Assembly (NCBI GenBank): GCA_910589085.1
Contig: CAJUSG010000001.1
Coordinates: 1 to 64,000, forward strand
Direction: 5' to 3'
DNA length: 64,000 bases
From: an uncultured Oscillospiraceae bacterium
GTDB taxonomy: Bacteria; Bacillota; Clostridia; Oscillospirales; Oscillospiraceae
Shown here one piece after another: positions 9,839-17,865 of this stretch. Below the pieces are notes generated by a model that did no database searches, was not told the origin of the DNA, and saw only the letters and a list, made by a program, of their open reading frames with translations. Both the position numbers and the translations under genes were made by a program. The first letter of the stretch is position 1; each line of letters begins with the position of its first letter.

Positions 9839-10681
9839 ATGAAAAGCAAAAAAATCGTATCCCTGCTACTGGCAGGAACCATGACCGCAGCCCTGCTGGC
9901 CGCCCCCGCCCAGGCGGCGGAGTACCAGCCTCAGACGCCGGAACCCTACGCCATCAGTGCGGACCACTGGAGCCGGGAGGACTTCTCCTTGGAGGCCAAC
10001 CCGGAGGTGTTCACCGGCGTGTACAGCCGGGAGCTGTACAACGCCATCCGCCAGACCATGGTGGACGGCACCAGCGATACCGCCCCGGCCTACACCATGG
10101 TGAGCAAGGAGGACTACAGCTCGGTGAAGCAGGTGCTGGGCCGCATGGAAGGGGTGCTGCGGTACGAACACCATGTACCCCAGGGCTTCACCGACTACTG
10201 GCGGTACCTGGACTACTTCGCCGTGTCCGCCGAGATGCCGGAAAACTACCAGGCGCCCCTGGACTTCATCCAGCCCGCCCTCGACCATGCGGGGACGCTG
10301 GCCACGGACCGGGAGAGGGTGGAATACTTCAACGACTACATCCGCACCCTGCTGGCCTACCAAAAGGAAAAAACCTCCGGCATCACCCAGACCTTCGCCC
10401 TCCACGCCGGGGAGCTGAAAGCGGCCTGTGGTTCCTACGCCAGAGCGATGAAGTTCCTGTGCGCGGCGGCGGGCATCCCCTGCTTCACCGTCAGCAGCAA
10501 GACCCACACCTGGAACCTCGTGTATGTGGAGGGGCGCTGGCTCCATGTGGATGTGTCCGCCAACGACCTCTCCGGCAGGGACGGCGTCCTGCTCATCGAG
10601 ACCTATCAGACCGGGAAGGATCAGGCCCCGGAGGCCACGGCCTTCCTCAAGGAACTGTTCGTACCCGGGTCTACGAAATAA
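9839..10681 (+). CDS. Secreted transglutaminase-like (papain-fold) protein
   Basis: The 280-aa protein starts with a signal peptide (MKSKKIVSLLLAGTMTAALL, cleavage near AQA-AE at 27). Its C-terminal half has a transglutaminase-like core with Cys197 (AACGSYARA), His223 (KTHTWN) and Asp238 (LHVDVS), the full catalytic triad. Secreted proteins of this kind act as peptidases or cross-linkers; the substrate is unknown. The start follows CGGAGGA. It sits between 25-bp direct repeats where a relaxase gene would be expected, and a terminator follows, so it looks like an independent cargo unit. Confidence 0.8.
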   Translation: MKSKKIVSLLLAGTMTAALLAAPAQAAEYQPQTPEPYAISADHWSREDFSLEANPEVFTGVYSRELYNAIRQTMVDGTSDTAPAYTMVSKEDYSSVKQVLGRMEGVLRYEHHVPQGFTDYWRYLDYFAVSAEMPENYQAPLDFIQPALDHAGTLATDRERVEYFNDYIRTLLAYQKEKTSGITQTFALHAGELKAACGSYARAMKFLCAAAGIPCFTVSSKTHTWNLVYVEGRWLHVDVSANDLSGRDGVLLIETYQTGKDQAPEATAFLKELFVPGSTK

Positions 10682-10699
10682 AGTAAGCCAAGCCCACCA

Positions 10700-10733
10700 G
10701 CGCCGGCAAGCTGTACCTGCAGCTTGCCGGCGC
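10700..10733 (+). terminator. Hairpin after the transglutaminase gene
   Basis: A perfect 14-bp stem (GCGCCGGCAAGCTG with its complement) and 6-nt loop lie 19 bp after the stop codon. Only a short T-rich tail follows. Confidence 0.65.
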
Positions 10734-10983
10734 TTCACCTTTCAGCGGGGATGATTTTCCCCCACGTCTGCCCCACAGGAGGCCCTGTACGGCCTCCGCT
10801 CGCTCAGTGGGAGTCCCCGCCCCACCTGGGTTATCAAAGCCAGTGTTGGCGGCGTGTCGCGCGAAGTAAGCGCCGCAAAAATGATTGGATATGTTTTGAC
10901 TGGCTAAAAAATAAGATTGGCGAAACTGTCAAGAAGGGAGGTTTCCGACCATAGACAAGCCAAATGACAAGCAAGAAATCAGG
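10734..10983. other. Intergenic DNA with direct repeat copy 2
   Basis: It holds the second 25-bp repeat at 10772-10796 and the related tail to about 10830. An AAGGGAGG ribosome-binding site at about 10936 is followed 9 nt later by ATA rather than ATG, in frame with the small gene below. Confidence 0.6.
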
Positions 10984-11121
10984 ATGGAACGTATCCAGGT
11001 TTCCCACGGCAGAACCATCCGGGTGGTGTCCGTGTTCCCGATAAATGGACGCTGTTCGCCGGAAGAAAAGCTGAAAGCCCTGATCGACCTGGAAATCCAG
11101 CAGCAAAAACTGTGCACGTAA
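10984..11121 (+). CDS. Small protein preceding the serine recombinase (45 aa from ATG)
   Basis: The frame encodes MERIQVSHGRTIRVVSVFP, then PEEKLKALIDLEIQQQK. Proteins of this type often sit directly upstream of large serine recombinases in Clostridia transposons. The frame is open upstream to an ATA at 10953, 9 nt after AAGGGAGG; the ATG at 10984 has no clear ribosome-binding site. Either the original start was lost by an ATG-to-ATA change or a rare start is used. Function unknown. Confidence 0.6.
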   Translation: MERIQVSHGRTIRVVSVFPINGRCSPEEKLKALIDLEIQQQKLCT

Positions 11122-11219
11122 TCCCGGCGCTGTCTGGGAAAAGCACTGGATATCCGGGCCGTTTTGGAGTATAGTCATGTCGCAATGCTCTGAACGGTTT
11201 GACCAAAAAGGAGGGCAAG

Positions 11220-11615
11220 ATGACAAAGTCAAACCAGAAGAAAACCGCTCTGTACTGCCGTCTCAGCCAGGATGACAACACGGAAAACGAGTCAAACAGC
11301 ATTCAAAATCAAAAAATGATCCTTCAAAGGTACGCTGCCGACTGCCACTTCCCAAACCCCTGTTTTTATGTGGACGATGGGTACTCAGGAGCCAGTTTTC
11401 AGCGCCCAGGCTTCCAGCAGATGATGGCCGACATGGAAAACGGCGAGATCGGCGTCATCATCACGAAAGACCTGTCCAGGCTGGGCCGGAACCAGCTTCA
11501 CACCGGACTGTACATCGAGGAACGGTTCCCCATGTTCGGCGTCCGCTACATCGCCATCAATGACAATGTGGACACCGACAGCAGCGAGAGTAACGAGCTG
11601 ATGCCGTTTAAGAAT
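11220..11615 (+). pseudogene. Large serine recombinase, N-terminal catalytic part (interrupted)
   Basis: Starting at ATG 11220 (GGAGGG 8 nt upstream), the 132 residues form the resolvase catalytic domain with Ser16 in YCRLSQDD and the arginine motif DLSRLGRN. The frame breaks at MPFKN, codon 132. It resumes at LFNEWY in 16109-17371. Joining the parts gives about 552 aa, the normal size of TnpX-like large serine recombinases. This was the integrase of the surrounding mobilizable element, inactivated by insertion of 11616-16108. Confidence 0.9.
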
Positions 11616-11678
11616 GTTAAGTTGACGAAATTTTTGTCAAAAAGTGCAGAAATTAAGTGGAAATAGCTGTTTTTATAG

Positions 11679-11781
11679 TCTGTTTTGCTTTTTTCAAAAA
11701 CAGACCGCAATGTAGTGAAATCACACTCTTTCTTAATTGGACAATTTAATCCTACGCATTAATATACAACCTTCGGGTTGT
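11679..11781 (+). other. Left-end hairpins of the nested element
   Basis: GTCTGTTTT (11679-11687) pairs with AAAACAGAC (11697-11705). ACAACC-TTCG-GGTTGT (11766-11781) forms a UUCG-loop hairpin followed by a T-rich run. They may insulate element genes from transcription of the disrupted recombinase or be part of the recombination site. Confidence 0.5.
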
Positions 11782-11834
11782 GCATTTTTACATCGCATTT
11801 ATACTGATTGAAATTATTGGAGGAATATGATACT

Positions 11835-12302
11835 ATGGATATAACAAGAAGCGAGCAAATCAAAGCTGGGCTGCAAAAAAGCTTTTGCAGCGGAAAATCT
11901 GCCAAAGCATCCACAGTGTGCTATGGTTACAGAGTGACAGCGCAAGGTGACCTGGTGGTCTATCCTGCTGAAGCCATCTATGTGTTCCATATCTTTGAGC
12001 GATTTGCCGCTGGTGATAGCCTTGGGCAAATTTCTGCCTCATTGGCCCGGATGAATGTGCTGTCCCCCACAGGTAAAGAGATCTGGAGTAAAGAAACGAT
12101 TTCGAAAATCCTCAACAATGAAAAATACCTGGGTGACGTTGTTTTGGGTAAGACTCAGGTTAAAAACGGTGTACAGGTCAAAAACAATGATTTAGATACT
12201 AAAACTTTTATGATGAGCCACCATTCAGCAATCATCACAAAAGAATTATATGAGCTTGTCCAAATGGAGAAAAAGCGCAGATGTTGCTCTCATAATAGAT
12301 AA
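11835..12302 (+). CDS. Serine recombinase-like protein lacking the catalytic domain (155 aa)
   Basis: The start ATG 11835 follows GGAGGA by 10 nt. The product opens directly with the linker helix (SEQIKAGLQKSF) and continues through the DNA-binding Recombinase domain (GYRVTAQGDLVVYPAEA, then SKILNNEKYLGDVVLG). The resolvase domain with the active serine is absent. It precedes a complete recombinase that has a similar but distinct version of this region. It may be a decayed recombinase or a dedicated accessory DNA-binding protein; the good ribosome-binding site favours expression. Confidence 0.65.
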   Translation: MDITRSEQIKAGLQKSFCSGKSAKASTVCYGYRVTAQGDLVVYPAEAIYVFHIFERFAAGDSLGQISASLARMNVLSPTGKEIWSKETISKILNNEKYLGDVVLGKTQVKNGVQVKNNDLDTKTFMMSHHSAIITKELYELVQMEKKRRCCSHNR

Positions 12303-12313
12303 GAAAGGGTCAA

Positions 12314-13183
12314 ATGGGTACAACAAAAATAATCCCGTCCAATAGCAAATCACCGCCGAAACTAAGGGTAGCAGCATATTGCCGGGTCAGTACCCGAGCA
12401 GCTGAACAACAATCCAGTTTAGTGGCACAAGAACGCTATTATGAGGAGCATATCAAACAAAACCCAAGTTGGGCATTTGCTGGTGTATATTCTGACATAG
12501 GCAGCGGAACACGGATAAAAGGGCGGAGCAGATTTAAGTCACTATTATCGGCCTGTAAGCGAGGTAAGATCGATATGATCCTTACGAAATCCGCTCATCG
12601 CTTTGCACGCAACACAGTTGACGCCTTAAAAACGATTCGGATGATGAGAAGGCAGAACATTGATATATATTTTGAGCAAGAGGATATCCATTCACTCTAT
12701 GAGAGTTCTGAATTTATGCTGACGTTGATTTGCGCCAGAGCGCAGGAGGAGAGCTTTTCCAAAAGCGAGGATATCAAATGGGGATTGCGCAAATCATTTA
12801 AAAATCCTGATTCTAAATATTATCAGCGGATATGTTACGGGTATATCCATGATCAGAATGGAAAACTCATCATCCATGCGGATCAGGCCAAGGTTGTCCG
12901 CCTAATTTATGAGATGGCTGCATTAGGAGTCAGCCTTGCACGGATATCCTCACAGCTGGAAGATATGGGTGTTCCCTCCCCAAGAGGCAAGAAAGTCTGG
13001 AGCAAAGAAACCTTGCGGAAGATTCTTTGCAATGAGAAGTACACAGGTGGTGTAATTTTGCAAAAGACTTTTGTGGAAAACTGCCTTGAACATAGGCAAG
13101 TAAAGAACAATGGCCAAATGGGTATGTATCATATGCTCAACAATCATGAAGCAATTGTTAATCTCGGTGTCGAAATAGCGTGA
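12314..13183 (+). CDS. Serine recombinase of the nested element
   Basis: The 289-aa protein has an N-terminal resolvase domain with Ser26 in AYCRVSTRAAEQQ and the arginine motif HRFARN (about 100). The E helix follows (SEDIKWGLRKSF), then the Recombinase DNA-binding domain. The C-terminus stops soon after NNHEAIV, earlier than the 11835-12302 paralogue, and there is no zinc-ribbon or coiled-coil tail. So it is a short form, or slightly truncated next to the cargo. It probably catalyses integration of the 4.5-kb element. Confidence 0.8.
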   Translation: MGTTKIIPSNSKSPPKLRVAAYCRVSTRAAEQQSSLVAQERYYEEHIKQNPSWAFAGVYSDIGSGTRIKGRSRFKSLLSACKRGKIDMILTKSAHRFARNTVDALKTIRMMRRQNIDIYFEQEDIHSLYESSEFMLTLICARAQEESFSKSEDIKWGLRKSFKNPDSKYYQRICYGYIHDQNGKLIIHADQAKVVRLIYEMAALGVSLARISSQLEDMGVPSPRGKKVWSKETLRKILCNEKYTGGVILQKTFVENCLEHRQVKNNGQMGMYHMLNNHEAIVNLGVEIA

Positions 13184-13267
13184 GATAGAATGTAAATGAT
13201 CCGAACTCTTTGGTAGGATAAAATTGAAACATTAATTTAGCAGCGAAACATGGGAGGGGACACACAA

Positions 13268-14347
13268 ATGAAAGAGATTGTCAAAAAGGCCCCTGTTCTG
13301 ATTGATACAAAAGGTGGGAGTCTGTCATATAACAGGACTGATATGCAAATTAGCCAGACTTTGCATATGGCAATTGAGTTGTACCCCAACCTAAACTATT
13401 TATTTATTTTAGATCATTATGATGATATTGCTCTATTTGACAATGATGTCTCACCTGAGACAGTATCATACTATCAGGTGAAGACAAATGAAGAGAGTAT
13501 TAGTATTGATACTGCTATATCGAAAGAATGGACGGCAAAGCTATATGAGCATTTGTCCAATCCCGAATGGATTGTCAATGAACTGGGGCTGATAACAAAT
13601 TGTCCCTTGAAAATAGTAATTCATTATAAAGATGATGCAGGGAAAAAGCACACCCAAGAAAAGAATTATACCGCCGAAAAAACAGCTTTTACATTATTTA
13701 ACGAAACTGCTATAAAACGGATTAAAGAAGATATTGCAAATCGCAAAGGCATCGCTGTTGATGATGTGGATTTATCAAAATTTGTCCATATGCGTACTAC
13801 TCTTTCTATACCAAAACATCGGGAAATTGTAGAACAAGAAATGGGGAGTTTTTTGCAACAGCAATACCCTAAAATAACCGTTGATTCTGTGAAAACAATT
13901 TACTGCACCATGATGGATTTGCTCACTAAACGTCAGAGTTATGAATTATTGGATAAAGATGCTCCTTTTTCTGTGGTGCGCAGTAAAAAGGGGATGTCTA
14001 AAAGTGATTTTACTCGTGTTATTGATGAAGCAATGCTTATTTCAATTCCGCCGTTTGAAGAAATTCTGTACTGCATTGGATATGATGATGAGTGCAAAAA
14101 TAAAGCGGCATATGAGTATACTCGACTGTTAGCAGATTTTCATAGCAAACCCGAATCATTTACATCTATATTCCTAAAAACAAGAAAATTATGTTTAGGA
14201 AATACGCAAACAGATAACGAAACTATGCAAGAGTATTGTCATCGGATATATAGTTTGCTTCCTGCCAAAAGTCCAATTTACAATGAAACGTATATTTCCG
14301 TTCTTACAGCCAGTATACAAATAAACGAATGGAGACGAGCGCAGTGA
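13268..14347 (+). CDS. Cap4/DUF4297-like dsDNA nuclease, predicted anti-phage effector
   Basis: The 359-aa protein opens with KGGSLSYNRTDMQISQTL and has FILDHYDDIALFD (47-58) followed by SYYQVKT (68-73). This is the D...QxK arrangement of the Cap4-type (DUF4297) restriction-endonuclease fold found in CBASS Cap4 and Lamassu LmuA. A C-terminal helical region of about 180 residues may bind its partner. The start follows GGGAGGGG; the stop overlaps the GTG of the ATPase gene (GTGA), so the two are co-translated. Predicted role: DNA cleavage once the ATPase partner senses infection. The role is inferred from family and partner, not shown. Confidence 0.75.
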   Translation: MKEIVKKAPVLIDTKGGSLSYNRTDMQISQTLHMAIELYPNLNYLFILDHYDDIALFDNDVSPETVSYYQVKTNEESISIDTAISKEWTAKLYEHLSNPEWIVNELGLITNCPLKIVIHYKDDAGKKHTQEKNYTAEKTAFTLFNETAIKRIKEDIANRKGIAVDDVDLSKFVHMRTTLSIPKHREIVEQEMGSFLQQQYPKITVDSVKTIYCTMMDLLTKRQSYELLDKDAPFSVVRSKKGMSKSDFTRVIDEAMLISIPPFEEILYCIGYDDECKNKAAYEYTRLLADFHSKPESFTSIFLKTRKLCLGNTQTDNETMQEYCHRIYSLLPAKSPIYNETYISVLTASIQINEWRRAQ

Positions 14348-16020
14348 AAGAAGTTTATTTTCAAAGTATATTAATTGCTGATTTGCAGAAAAATACCGCA
14401 CGTTTTCAAGAATTTTCAAAGGGACTAAATGTTGTTACAAGCGTAGATAACCACGTTGGAAAATCCTCTCTCTTAAAAGCGTTGTATTATACTCTGGGTG
14501 CAGAGGTTGATTATGATCCGGTGTGGGATAAAAACACAAAGTTGTATATAGCCACGATTCAAGTAGACGATGAAATATACCGAATTGTCCGTCTTCTGAA
14601 ACGTTTTGCCGTATTCCATTTTGATAAGCTAATTTTAATTACTGATAGTGTGACTAAGGAATTGTCTCCATTGCTAGGTGATATTTTTGACTTTGCGGTG
14701 TACCTTCCAAACAAAGAATCTGAAAAAGTAGAAATGGCACCTCCAGCATTTACATTTATGCCTTATTATATTGACCAAGATAAAGGATGGAGTGGTCTTT
14801 ATAACAGTTTCTCATCTATTGAACAGTACAAAAAACCGGATAGAATAAAGTCTCTGTACTATCATCTCAATATCTATACTAAAAGCACTGTTGAACTGAT
14901 GGCAAAAAGAGACTGGTTAAAGGATGAACTTGAAACACTTCAAAAGGAAAGTGAGCGTTTGCAAGTTATCCTTACGGCTCTGAACGGCGAAATGGGAAAT
15001 TTGCCACCAGCAGATAATATCGAGGAATTGGAAGAACAGCTTGAAATCCCAAAAGAACGAATTCGATTGCTAATGGATCAAGTCGGAGAGACGAGGAATG
15101 TTGTTCAAGAAGGGGAAATGGCTTTAACCCAACATCAGCGGCAACTACATATCGTTCAAAATTATCAACTTCCCATAACAGATAAAGGGACTCAAACAGT
15201 GTATACTTGCCCACACTGTGGATATACATTCGATGAGGAAATATTTAATATTGTTCGAGCAAATTATAGTGAACAAAATGAAGAATATCTGTGTCAACAG
15301 ATTCAACTGATTATTGACTCTGTTAGCCAAAAATTGGCGTTTGCAAAAGAGCGTTATGTTTCTTTGATGGAAGAGCTCAAAAGAGAAGAAGAAGCATTTC
15401 ATGCTGAAAAAGACGAGTTTGAACTGTATGTGAGGCGGAGAGGATTGCAGGACTCGGTTCGTCGTTTTTCTGGAGATTTAAGCAGAGTACGCATTAGAAA
15501 TGCCGAAATTATAGCTGAGATCAAAGAAATTAGCAAGGAAATTCGTCGTTTACCTAACAAAAAAGATGTAGAGGAAAAATATATAGAATGTGTTCGACTA
15601 AACATCATAGCCCTGGATGCATGGAATCCAGCATACGAAGGTAACATTAAACTTTTGCAACCGATTAAGGCACAAGGGACATTAGAAAATAAAATTATTC
15701 TTGCGCAGTTTGTTGGCTTATTCCAAACTATGGACTATTTCAAAAGTAGTGCAACTCGCTTCCCGTTTGTTGTGGACTCGCCCCGAGCAAAAGAGGCCAG
15801 CCTTACGAGTAGTAAGGATATTTTAAAAATGATAGCACAACTGGAAATGTTGCCGCAGATTATATTGGCGACAATTGATTTTGAAGATTTTAAAGATGAG
15901 ATTAAAACACCGACCACTGTAATCACTTTAACAGAACAAAGAAAACTACTGCGTGATAGCGATTATACCGATAATGCTGATTATATTACGGCTATGGCAG
16001 AGTTGCTTAAGAACCCATAA
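14344..16020 (+). CDS. SMC/Rad50-like ATPase, partner of the Cap4-like nuclease
   Basis: From GTG 14344 (GGAG 9 nt upstream) the product is 558 aa. It has an N-terminal P-loop in TSVDNHVGKSSLLKALYY (G39-K40-S41; first glycine not conserved), two long coiled-coil stretches (about 175-270 and 310-410) and a single CPHC motif at 289-292, placed at the apex like a Rad50 zinc hook. A C-terminal Walker B-like FPFVVDSPR (Asp478) follows. This plan matches LmuB of Lamassu and ABC-3C ATPases. No third gene (LmuC-like) is present, so this is a two-gene arrangement. Predicted to sense phage DNA structures and license the nuclease. Confidence 0.75.
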   Translation: MKEVYFQSILIADLQKNTARFQEFSKGLNVVTSVDNHVGKSSLLKALYYTLGAEVDYDPVWDKNTKLYIATIQVDDEIYRIVRLLKRFAVFHFDKLILITDSVTKELSPLLGDIFDFAVYLPNKESEKVEMAPPAFTFMPYYIDQDKGWSGLYNSFSSIEQYKKPDRIKSLYYHLNIYTKSTVELMAKRDWLKDELETLQKESERLQVILTALNGEMGNLPPADNIEELEEQLEIPKERIRLLMDQVGETRNVVQEGEMALTQHQRQLHIVQNYQLPITDKGTQTVYTCPHCGYTFDEEIFNIVRANYSEQNEEYLCQQIQLIIDSVSQKLAFAKERYVSLMEELKREEEAFHAEKDEFELYVRRRGLQDSVRRFSGDLSRVRIRNAEIIAEIKEISKEIRRLPNKKDVEEKYIECVRLNIIALDAWNPAYEGNIKLLQPIKAQGTLENKIILAQFVGLFQTMDYFKSSATRFPFVVDSPRAKEASLTSSKDILKMIAQLEMLPQIILATIDFEDFKDEIKTPTTVITLTEQRKLLRDSDYTDNADYITAMAELLKNP

Positions 16021-16025
16021 TTATA

Positions 16026-16055
16026 GGCAGCCCTATCTAACATGGTAGGGCTGCC
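16026..16055 (+). terminator. Terminator of the nuclease-ATPase pair
   Basis: A perfect 10-bp stem (GGCAGCCCTA with its complement) closes a 10-nt loop 6 bp after the ATPase stop and is followed by TTCTTT. Confidence 0.8.
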
Positions 16056-16108
16056 TTCTTTGGATGCTACAGAATGCGACCTGCATCTTTTTTATCTACA
16101 TAAGGAAT

Positions 16109-17371
16109 TTGTTCAACGAATGGTATGTTCGGGACTCCAGCCGCAAGGTGCGGGCCGTTCTCAAGGCCAAGGCGGAACGCGGGGAACGGCTGGGCACAAG
16201 AGCGCCCTATGGCTACAAAAAGGACGAAGCCGACAGCAAAAGGCTGGTGGTGGATGAGGAAGCCGCCGCAGTCGTGCGTCGTATCTTCGCCATGTGCGCC
16301 GCAGGCCGTGGGCCGAGTCAGATTGCCCGAAAATTAAGCGAGGAACAGATTCTGTGCCCCACGACTTATGCCTATCGGAAGTTTGGGGTCGGTCATGTGT
16401 CGCTGGACTTGGAAAAGCCCTGTCATTGGACGGACAGCACGATTGCGAATATGCTGGAAAACGAACTCTATCTGGGCAATACCGTCAACATGAAATTCAG
16501 CAGCAAGTCCTACAAGGACAAGCGGAAGGTGGAACACCCCAGAGAGGAATGTTTGGTGTTCGAGGGGACGCACCCCGCCTTGGTGACCCAGGAGGTCTGG
16601 GATATCGTTCAGCGGGTACGGCAAAACCGGCGCCGCCCCACCAAGATGAACGAGCAGAACAAGTACTCCGGGCTGGTGGTGTGCGCGGACTGCGGATCCA
16701 CGATGGTGCTGCACCGGGCGCACACGATGAAGCCCACCTGGAACAACTTCACCTGCCGCACCTACAAGAAAGAGGGGGCTGAAGTCTGCACCGCCCACTA
16801 CATCCGGGAGTGTGTGCTGGACGAGGTGATCCTGGAGGATCTTAGACGGGTGACGGCGATGGCCAGGGAACACACCAGGGAGTTCGCGGAGTACATCGGC
16901 AGCAAGCAGTCCGCTGAAATCCAGCGGGAGATCCGCAGGCAGGAACGGGAACTGACCGCTATGCGGAAACGTGGAGCGGAGCTGGATGCCATCTTCAAAA
17001 AACTGTACGAGGATCGGGTACTCGGCCATATCTCGGTGGAGCAGTTCCAGACGTTGTCCGGCGGCTACACAGAGGAGCAGACAAGACTGGCAGAGGAAAT
17101 CCCAGCGAAGGAAGGTGCCATTCAGAAGCTGCGGGATACGGTTTCCAGCACCGAGGGTTTTATCGCCAAGGCCAAACGCTACACGGACATTACGGAGCTG
17201 ACGCCGGAACTGCTGCGGCTGTTTATCCAGAAGATCGTGGTGCATGAGAAAAGCACAAAGTGGTCGAAGAAAGCCATGCAGACCGTGGAAATTCATTACA
17301 CCGACATTGGCTATATCGGCGGGGACATTCCGCAAGACAAAAAAAGCCCCCGGCAGGAAATCTCAGCGTGA
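16109..17371 (+). pseudogene. Large serine recombinase, C-terminal part (interrupted)
   Basis: From the right junction the frame reads LFNEWYVRDSSRKVRAVLKAK, the E helix that continues MPFKN of 11220-11615. The Recombinase domain follows (GTRAPYGYKK, then WTDSTIANMLENELYLGNTV), then a zinc ribbon (CADCGSTMVLHR with a later C-x5-C) and a coiled-coil tail (about 270-360 of this part). Without the N-terminal domain it cannot be catalytic. It shares the high GC of the host element rather than of the nested insert. Confidence 0.9.
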
Positions 17372-17383
17372 TTCCTGCCGGGG
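17348..17383 (+). terminator. Terminator overlapping the recombinase stop codon
   Basis: CCCCGGCAGGAA (17348-17359) pairs perfectly with 17372-17383 around a 12-nt loop that contains the stop codon. A T-poor tail follows, so termination strength is uncertain. Confidence 0.65.
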
Positions 17384-17513
17384 TGCTTCCCCGGATTTTA
17401 GATACCCCTGTCAGGGGTAGGCCAATCCGGCCCCCTGTTTTTCTATAACCCCGCCTTGCGTCCAGACAGCATGTTCACCACATCACTTTGTCAATAATAA
17501 TACAAAAAACTGC
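17384..17513. other. Boundary between mobilizable element and chromosome
   Basis: No gene is seen here. Sequence changes from GC-rich element DNA to an AT-rich promoter region; the right attachment site of the large element probably lies here, but no core repeat could be matched. Confidence 0.35.
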
Positions 17514-17542
17514 TTGCGTATATGGTCGAAATAGTGTAAAAT
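17514..17542 (+). promoter_or_regulatory. Promoter of the SLH-protein gene
   Basis: TTGCGT (17514-17519), 17-nt spacer, TAAAAT (17537-17542). The conserved leader block TTACGAGACA begins 5 nt downstream, so transcription likely starts there. Confidence 0.7.
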
Positions 17543-17546
17543 ATGC

Positions 17547-17865
17547 TTACGAGACAGCAGAAGCATAAAAGGCAGGGCGTGAGGGAGTACCAGTCCCCCA
17601 CACCCCTATGCAGGAGGCACCTTAAGCCAGGTCCCACACAGCAGAAATTTTCTGCGCCCAAAGTCCATTATAACGGTTTTCCCGGCAATAATCAATGGGG
17701 AAATCAATGGCTTGTGTGCGTAGCTTCGGCGGTGTAGGGATTTATACCCCTGCGCCGCTTTTGTTGTCTTGATGGGAATGCCTACGGGGGCCGGGAAGTC
17801 CCACCCCCAAGGGTAAGTCCCATTAAGACAGGGGAAACCCTTATAAAAACGAAGGAGAGAACAAT
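17547..17865 (+). promoter_or_regulatory. Structured 5' leader, copy A (riboswitch-like)
   Basis: This non-coding leader of about 320 nt is homologous to the one before the stalk-domain gene (23593-23881). Shared blocks in order include TACGAGACA, CGTGAGGGA, CCCCTATGC, CCCACACA, CCATTATAA, GCGGTGT and CCGCTTTTGTT. Helix P1 pairs AGACAGCAGAAG (17552-17563) with CTTTTGTTGTCT (17758-17769). A second helix pairs GTCTTGATGGGA (17766-17777) with TCCCATTAAGAC (17818-17829) and overlaps the 3' strand of P1, so the two helices compete. Base changes relative to copy B keep these helices paired. I do not recognise the class or ligand. Confidence 0.75.

Larger units (their letters stand above)
11616..16108 (+). 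mobile_element. Nested 4.5-kb serine-recombinase element carrying a putative defence pair
   Basis: The left junction reads AAGAAT|GTTAAG and the right AGGAAT|TTGTTC, sharing GAAT. Removing 11616-16108 restores the host recombinase frame (MPFKN-LFNEWY) with no lost codon. Contents in order: a non-coding left end with hairpins, a recombinase-domain gene without catalytic domain, a full small serine recombinase, a Cap4-like nuclease gene, an SMC-like ATPase gene and a terminator. Lower GC than the flanks supports recent acquisition. A short shared core rather than a long duplication fits serine-recombinase insertion. Confidence 0.85.

Noticed and set aside
9866..10738. 290-codon minus-strand frame opposite the transglutaminase gene
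   Set aside because: Shadow frame; the plus strand has signal peptide and complete catalytic triad.
16334..17335. Long minus-strand frame opposite the ser-recombinase C-terminus
   Set aside because: GC-rich shadow of a clear conserved gene; composition and lack of motifs show it is not coding.
17547..17865. Known riboswitch classes (cobalamin, lysine, SAM, c-di-GMP, c-di-AMP)
   Set aside because: None of their conserved core strings that I know appear in either leader copy.
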